A stretch of DNA of 64,000 bases from DAOPYU01 sp942493245 (GTDB lineage Bacteria > Sumerlaeota > Sumerlaeia > UBA8349), in NCBI GenBank assembly GCA_942493245.1, contig OW818685.1:5642001-5706000 (forward strand), read 5' to 3'. Made by a program: the position numbers and the translations under genes. The notes beneath the pieces were generated by a model. The model was not told the origin of the DNA and ran no database searches. It saw only the letters and a program-made list of their open reading frames with translations. Shown one piece after another: positions 59,533 through 64,000 of the stretch. Position 1 is the stretch's first letter. Each line of letters starts with the position of its first letter.

Positions 59533-60438
59533 TTACCCCTCCCCCCACTCCGCGAGGATTTCGGCGGGTAACGACGGGGTGGGGCCGGGCTGCGAACAGA
59601 CGTAGGCCGCAACGCGGTTGGCCAGGGTGTTGATGCGGTCGAGCGGCAGGCCGCGCAACAAGCCCACGGTCAGCGCGGCGGCAAACGCATCGCCCGCGCC
59701 CACGGTGTCCTCGATTTTTTCGAGTGGACCACCCGGACACACGGAAAAAGCATCGCGCGTCCAGAGCGTACTGCCTTTCGCGCCGCGTGTCAGAGCCAGC
59801 GTCTGAAGCGGATAGGCTTTGAAGAAAGCGGTAATCGTTGTTTCTGGCTCACGGCTGCTCAGGCCAAGTAAACGGCTCACCACTGGCAACTCTTCGTCAT
59901 TGATTTTGAGGATGGTGGCGTGCGGGAGCGTCGAGACGAGAACATCCAGATCGTAATAGCGCTGGCGCAGGTTGACGTCGAAGACGCGCAGGCACTCGGG
60001 GCGGGTGGCGTCCAGGAACGCGGTGATGGCGCGGCGCGATTCGGGAGAACGCTGTGCCAGGGAACCGAAACAGACGGCGTCGCACCGGCGCGCCAGGTCG
60101 AGCATCGCCGCATCGAGCGTCAGAAAGTCCCACGCCACTCCCTCGTGGATGGTGTAGGATGGCTGTCCCTGTTCGTTCAGGGAAACGCTGACCGTTCCGG
60201 TCGGATGGCGGGAATCGCGGGCGATCCCTGTTGTATCGAGACCGAAAGTCTTCAACCGCTCGATAATCTCCTGACCCGATTCGTCGTCCCCCACACAGCT
60301 GACCACGGCGCCCGCCGCGCCGAGCGAGTGCGCGTGGAACGCGCAATTGGCAGGCGCGCCCCCGAGTTGTTTCCCCCCGGGCAACAGATCCCAGAGAATT
60401 TCCCCCAACCCGACGACAAGAAACGGTTCGCTGCGCAT
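59533..60438 (-). CDS. PfkB-family carbohydrate kinase (fructokinase-like)
   Basis: A 301-residue ribokinase-fold sugar kinase. GLGEILWDLLPGGKQLGGAPANCAFHA is the N-terminal signature, TGTVSVSLNEQGQPSYTIHEGVAWD is the lid, and DTVGAGDAFAAALTVGLLRG holds the catalytic Asp and anion hole. Fructose is the most common substrate of relatives with GGAPAN and AWD, but this is inferred. ATG 60438 follows a GGGGACACCC stretch. Upstream lies the 9-bp repeat at 60487. Confidence 0.88.
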   Translation of the reverse strand: MRSEPFLVVGLGEILWDLLPGGKQLGGAPANCAFHAHSLGAAGAVVSCVGDDESGQEIIERLKTFGLDTTGIARDSRHPTGTVSVSLNEQGQPSYTIHEGVAWDFLTLDAAMLDLARRCDAVCFGSLAQRSPESRRAITAFLDATRPECLRVFDVNLRQRYYDLDVLVSTLPHATILKINDEELPVVSRLLGLSSREPETTITAFFKAYPLQTLALTRGAKGSTLWTRDAFSVCPGGPLEKIEDTVGAGDAFAAALTVGLLRGLPLDRINTLANRVAAYVCSQPGPTPSLPAEILAEWGEG

Positions 60439-60486
60439 GGGTGTCCCCTTTTTTCTGACAGAGGATGGTCTTTATGCCGGTCGCGG

Positions 60487-60556
60487 GTCTGGGTGGTCTA
60501 TTGGGTCTTATAGGTCTCATAAGACTTATAAGACCGATAGGACCGATAAGACCTGG
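60487..60556. repeat. 9-bp-period repeat (GTCTTATAG flavour), best-preserved array
   Basis: Successive 9-mers GTCTATTGG, GTCTTATAG, GTCTCATAA, GACTTATAA, GACCGATAG, GACCGATAA. The orientation switches in the middle so the array can fold into a long hairpin. It lies between the kinase and the CofE-like gene. Confidence 0.75.
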
Positions 60557-60628
60557 AGAACCGCTTTGGGGAACGGGTCATTGTCCCACCCCAACCGTTC
60601 CGGAGATACTCCGCCCCTCCCCTGCCCC

Positions 60629-61318
60629 TCAGTTCGGCAACCGCCGCACGATCGAGAGCGGGGTGCATTCGTCTTTCTGGCCCATCGGGTTGTCGCGCAT
60701 GACCTCTTCGAGGAGCGGCTTGTCGATACCGCTCGTGGCGCCCAGCGCCCAGGAGCCGCCAATGTCGTTGATGTCCATGATGGCGGCCTGGCAACCGGTG
60801 CGATCGAGGATGCGGCGCGCCACACCGTCGGGGTCTTTCGGCCCCAGAATCACGCACTGGTCGTACGGAGGCACGGGACTGGTGTGGGCCGCGTCAATGG
60901 TGGCGGCCTGCATCCCCGCGACGCGGTAGAAGTCGCCCCGGCGGCCCAGAACCTTGCCCAGAACCCCCACCACGCAGGCGGCCAGGATGCGCAACGAGCC
61001 GCATTCGTTGATGGCGCACTGCATGGTGGCCGGGCTGCGCAGGCCGATGCCGTAGGGCACTTTGCGCACGCCGCGCCACAAGAGGCGCGCCAACAGGCTG
61101 ATGTGGATCTCCGACTCGGGGATCGCGCGGCCCTGCGAAATGGCCGTGGGGCTTTCGGCCACCACGATGATGTCGCCGGGTTGGCGCAGGTCGCGGGTGT
61201 ATTGATCCACGATGTCCACAATATCGTCCTGCGGGGTGATGATTTTGGTGCGTTGGGGCAGGCGCAGGTAGCGCACGCCTTGGACTACTCGTTCGGGTTG
61301 CCGGATGCGTTTAGCCAT
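60629..61318 (-). CDS. Coenzyme F420-0:L-glutamate ligase-like protein (CofE family)
   Basis: A 229-residue protein with the CofE-type fold: IITPQDDIVDIVDQYTRDLRQPGDIIVVAESPTAISQGRAIP, GIGLRSPATMQCAINECG and AIMDINDIGGSWALGATSG. In F420 makers CofE adds glutamates to the cofactor. Homologs in bacteria without F420 are common and uncharacterised, so the name is of the family only. ATG 61318 has an AAGGAAG box; the longer open frame upstream is not supported. Confidence 0.75.
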   Translation of the reverse strand: MAKRIRQPERVVQGVRYLRLPQRTKIITPQDDIVDIVDQYTRDLRQPGDIIVVAESPTAISQGRAIPESEIHISLLARLLWRGVRKVPYGIGLRSPATMQCAINECGSLRILAACVVGVLGKVLGRRGDFYRVAGMQAATIDAAHTSPVPPYDQCVILGPKDPDGVARRILDRTGCQAAIMDINDIGGSWALGATSGIDKPLLEEVMRDNPMGQKDECTPLSIVRRLPN

Positions 61319-61603
61319 GTGAAGAACTTCCTTATAAGATCTCGGTCGGTTGGACCGCGCCACTGCATAAGCAAAGCGGGCAGAGTGTGCCCTCGTCAAC
61401 GCCCGAGACGAGGCGGGAAACTTCTGCCGGGTCCAAGCATGCACGAACTCGTGCAACAAGTCCAGAATTTCAACAGAAGATTCCGGATTCCCGGCCCCGA
61501 TCGGGTTCCTTCGGGGCCGGGCGGCAAAAAAATCTGGAATACCGCTTGCTGTTTCTCAGATTGCGTCACGGAGCCACCATTTTTCCAGGAAAGGAACGAT
61601 TCA
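61319..61603. other. Divergent intergenic region, 285 bp
   Basis: Lies between the divergent CofE-like and small-protein genes. No motif stands out apart from a run CCCCGATCGGG-like dyad near 61496. Both promoters should lie here. Confidence 0.4.
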
Positions 61604-62023
61604 ATGGAACTGCAAGGTATTCAGGCTTCTATGGCTGCGAAGTCAGCCATGCGGGGACAATCCCGGACGCTCACGGACGAGCAAAAAACACAGTTGGAGG
61701 AAATTCTTGCCAAGTACGACCCGGAAAATATGACCCAGGCGGATAAAAAAGCCTTGATGGAGGAATTGCGGGCGGCAAATATCCCCCCCGGCAAGGCCAC
61801 CTTCGAGGTGATGGAAGCCGCCGGGTTCGCCAGACCCATCCCTCCGCCAGGCCCTCCTCCCGAAGCGGTGGACAACAACCGCTCGGTCAACGCCTCGTTT
61901 CTCGAACTGCTGCGCCAGTTCCAGTCGGGCGAAGTCTCGGAGTCGGAATTCCTCGATGAACTGGATGCACTGAAAGAGGAAATCGCCAACGGCGCAAACG
62001 GGGTGATTGATACGACCGCGTGA
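61604..62023 (+). CDS. Small acidic protein with EF-hand-like LTDEQKxxLxxILxxYDPENMT motif
   Basis: A 139-residue protein. The core TLTDEQKTQLEEILAKYDPENMTQADKKALMEEL recalls small proteins of unknown function found in delta-proteobacteria and others, where the same L-T-x-x-x-K then Y-D-P-x-N-x-T pattern precedes AAGF and a Pro-rich stretch, as it does here (GFARPIPPPGPPPEAV). The end is acidic (SESEFLDELDALKEEI). It has no signal peptide. ATG 61604 has an AAAGGAA box, and a terminator follows at 62058. Confidence 0.6.
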   Translation: MELQGIQASMAAKSAMRGQSRTLTDEQKTQLEEILAKYDPENMTQADKKALMEELRAANIPPGKATFEVMEAAGFARPIPPPGPPPEAVDNNRSVNASFLELLRQFQSGEVSESEFLDELDALKEEIANGANGVIDTTA

Positions 62024-62057
62024 GCCGCCTGAAACCCGACATTTCTTCAAATGCTGT

Positions 62058-62098
62058 ACCGCCCGCTGTGTCTGATTGCAGAGGGCGGTTTCTTTTTT
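62058..62098 (+). terminator. Rho-independent terminator after the small acidic protein
   Basis: Stem ACCGCCC/GGGCGGT with an 18-base loop, followed by TTCTTTTTT. Confidence 0.8.
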
Positions 62099-62185
62099 GA
62101 GAGGGGCATCTGGAGATAATGAACTTCTGGGACAGGGCAGACATCGTGGGAGGGGGATTGATCCGGCGATCCACCCCCTCCGACT

Positions 62186-62208
62186 GTTCGTACCGCCGGC
62201 GTCCCCGC
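62186..62208. repeat. Isolated 23-bp copy of the 63-bp unit start
   Basis: GTTCGTACCGCCGGCGTCCC plus CGC, identical to 54633-54655. It is alone and has no second unit. The rest of 62099-62355 holds no gene. Confidence 0.6.
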
Positions 62209-62355
62209 AACAGTAAAGAAGGTTCAAAACCGTGGCGTAAGGGTTGAAAAGGCGCGGCGTTTCTGCCATGCTCTCGGCTGGTGAAATCCTGTTGTTCCCC
62301 TCCCCGGATCTTCGGATCGGGTGATCCAGATGAAAACGCAAAGGAGAGAGTTCCG

Positions 62356-63375
62356 ATGTCCATGAGAACCAGATTGTTTGCCATTGCCCTGCTCAGCGCC
62401 GCACTGGCGCTTTTCTGCGCCTGTAAGGGCGAGTCCAAGTCGGAGTCCGGGAAGTCTGAGACGGCAAAGGCGGATCAGAAGAAACCGCTTTGCCTGGCCG
62501 GAATGGTGTTTCAGAAGGACGAGTTTTTCAACCTGGTCGAGAAAGGGATGCAGGACGCCGCCGACAAGGCCGGAGTGAAGTTCCTGTCGGGCAGCAGCGA
62601 CAACCGCACCGACAAGGAAGTCGAACTGATCAACACCTACATCACTCAGGGGGTGGACGCCCTGGTGGTTTCGCCCATCAGCGTCACGCTCTCGGTCAAG
62701 GCGCTCGAACGCGCCCACGAGAAGGGGATCAAGGTGATTGTCCACAACATGCCGATCCAGGCTGACTTTCCCGTGGCGACGATCGAGAGCAACCAGACGG
62801 AACTGGGTGCCTCGACCGGGCGCGAGGCGGCGCGGTTCATTCAGGAAAAATTGAACGGTCAGGCCAAGGTGGCCATTCTGGCCTACAAGTCGCAGGCGCC
62901 CGAGCAGAGCGACATGCGCGTCAACGGCTTCAAGAGCGAAATCACCAAACTGCCCGGCGTGGAAATCGTGGCCGAACAGGACGCGTGGTTGACGGAAGCG
63001 GCGATCAAGCGGCTGGACGCGATCCTGACGGCGCATCCGGACGTGAATGTGGTGTACGCGGCCAACGAAGGCGGGACGGTGGGCGCCACGCTGGCGGTGA
63101 AGAACAAGGGAAAATCGGGTGGTCAGGTCGTGGTGTTCGGAACGGATGTGAGCGACCAGTTGTGCAATTTTCTCCTCGATACGGACGACATCCTCCAGGC
63201 CATCACGGCGCAGCAGCCGTTCAAGATCGGAACCGAGGCGGTGAACGCGGCGCTCAAGTCCCTGCGCAACGAGCCGGTTGAGAAACAGGCCATCGTCGAA
63301 GGCACTCTCTTCTCGCGCCAGAACCCCGACGAAGTGAAAGCCTACAAGGTCCAACTCCAGGAATGGGCGAAGTAA
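62356..63375 (+). CDS. Sugar ABC transporter substrate-binding lipoprotein (Peripla_BP_4)
   Basis: A 339-residue periplasmic binding protein. The lipobox F-C-A-C23 anchors it to a membrane; a Ser/Lys-rich linker follows. The fold matches the ribose/galactose type: GMVFQKDEFFNLVEKGMQDAADKAG, LVVSPISVTLSVKALERAHEKGIKVIVHN, TGREAARFIQEKL, and VVYAANEGGTVGATLAV. No permease or ATPase gene follows before the window's end; the group II intron lies downstream. ATG 62356 has an AAGGAG box. Substrate unknown, sugars likely. Confidence 0.88.
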   Translation: MSMRTRLFAIALLSAALALFCACKGESKSESGKSETAKADQKKPLCLAGMVFQKDEFFNLVEKGMQDAADKAGVKFLSGSSDNRTDKEVELINTYITQGVDALVVSPISVTLSVKALERAHEKGIKVIVHNMPIQADFPVATIESNQTELGASTGREAARFIQEKLNGQAKVAILAYKSQAPEQSDMRVNGFKSEITKLPGVEIVAEQDAWLTEAAIKRLDAILTAHPDVNVVYAANEGGTVGATLAVKNKGKSGGQVVVFGTDVSDQLCNFLLDTDDILQAITAQQPFKIGTEAVNAALKSLRNEPVEKQAIVEGTLFSRQNPDEVKAYKVQLQEWAK

Positions 63376-63567
63376 TAACCAGGGAAACCACGAACCCCAG
63401 AGAACCACGGAACCGAAAACCGCAGGGAACCACGAAACACACGAAAACTGCGGAACTACAAAAGGTGAAATGTCTTGGAAATGGGAAGAGTTTCATTCTT
63501 AAGACAACTTTCTAAAATCTTCAAGTGATGCGGTGTGCGGTGGCCGTTGCGATTTTCGTGTTTTTCG
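63376..63567. repeat. 9-bp-period array interrupted by the group II intron
   Basis: 63376-63465 contains ACCACGAA-type 9-mers (AACCACGAA, ACCACGGAA, GCAGGGAAC, CACGAAACA). The reverse-type 9-mers GCGATTTTC and GTGTTTTTC run up to 63567, where the intron begins. The two look like left and right arms of one hairpin locus. Confidence 0.5.

Positions 63568-64000
<433 letters not shown>

Noticed and set aside
60487..60556. tRNA or small RNA from the array hairpin
   Set aside because: No cloverleaf, no T-loop motif; the 9-bp period explains the structure.

Overview
The window is a GC-rich piece of a diderm bacterial chromosome. LpxB (lipid A), a NodT/TolC-type outer-membrane lipoprotein, Tat-exported oxidoreductases and many lipoprotein or Sec signal peptides point to a Gram-negative envelope. 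The gene mix is a recA core region, FapA/DUF342, SPFH plus NfeD, LemA-GIDE, tandem Gfo/Idh/MocA oxidoreductases with sugar-phosphate isomerase/epimerase-like proteins, formylglycine-type enzymes, and dense intergenic hairpin repeats. It resembles poorly cultured carbohydrate-degrading lineages such as Sumerlaeota, Hydrogenedentota, Lentisphaerota or Omnitrophota. The phylum cannot be fixed from this sequence. No rRNA, tRNA or CRISPR array was found.

Layout. 1-2.8 kb: the start of an NPCBM carbohydrate-binding protein (minus strand), then an isolated phage-type terminase set whose ATPase and nuclease halves are separate genes. 3.1-6.2 kb: anaerobic sulfatase-maturase-type radical SAM enzyme, LOG-family nucleotidase, mannose-1-phosphate guanylyltransferase. 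6.3-11.4 kb (minus): a ywlE-rpiB-glyA-nucleotidyltransferase-metK operon from one clear sigma70 promoter. 11.5-14.4 kb: hisI, an orphan gene and an intact IS30-family element that seems to have cut the orphan gene's 5' end. 14.6-20.1 kb: M42 and M20 peptidases and a LamG/S74-like surface protein. 20.3-23.9 kb: an operon of an HDOD protein, a CheD-CheR fusion and a methyltransferase. 23.9-31.4 kb: a low-density, repeat-filled island with an MBL-fold hydrolase, a DUF1254 pseudogene, an efflux lipoprotein and a beta-lactamase-fold protein. 31.5-36.7 kb: secreted HEAT and propeller-like proteins, LemA-GIDE, FapA. 37.4-43.2 kb (minus): zapB-like, a giant ZapA fusion, recA, surE and an FAD enzyme. 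43.5-47.7 kb: a pseudopilin-like protein, DUF1848, SPFH/NfeD with a hidden 38-residue ORF, DUF3788. 48.1-51.8 kb: Gfo/Idh (GnnA-like), lpxB, phoH2. 52-57.5 kb: a tandemly duplicated sugar-oxidation cluster. 57.8-59.3 kb: a surface protein with an in-frame UGA and a SECIS-like hairpin. 59.5-63.4 kb: PfkB kinase, CofE-like ligase, a small protein, a sugar-binding lipoprotein. 63.57 kb to the end: the 5' part of a group II intron with the start of its reverse transcriptase.

The most notable signals are: (1) the possible selenoprotein or recoded stop at 59123-59125; (2) the CheD-CheR fusion next to an HDOD regulator with no other chemotaxis gene in sight; (3) many intergenic palindromes that differ in sequence but share a 9-bp period, one of which is interrupted by the group II intron; (4) a hidden 38-residue ORF coupled to nfeD; (5) loss of exactly the Tat signal from a duplicated isomerase; and (6) a ZapA fused to a disordered region of almost 600 residues.
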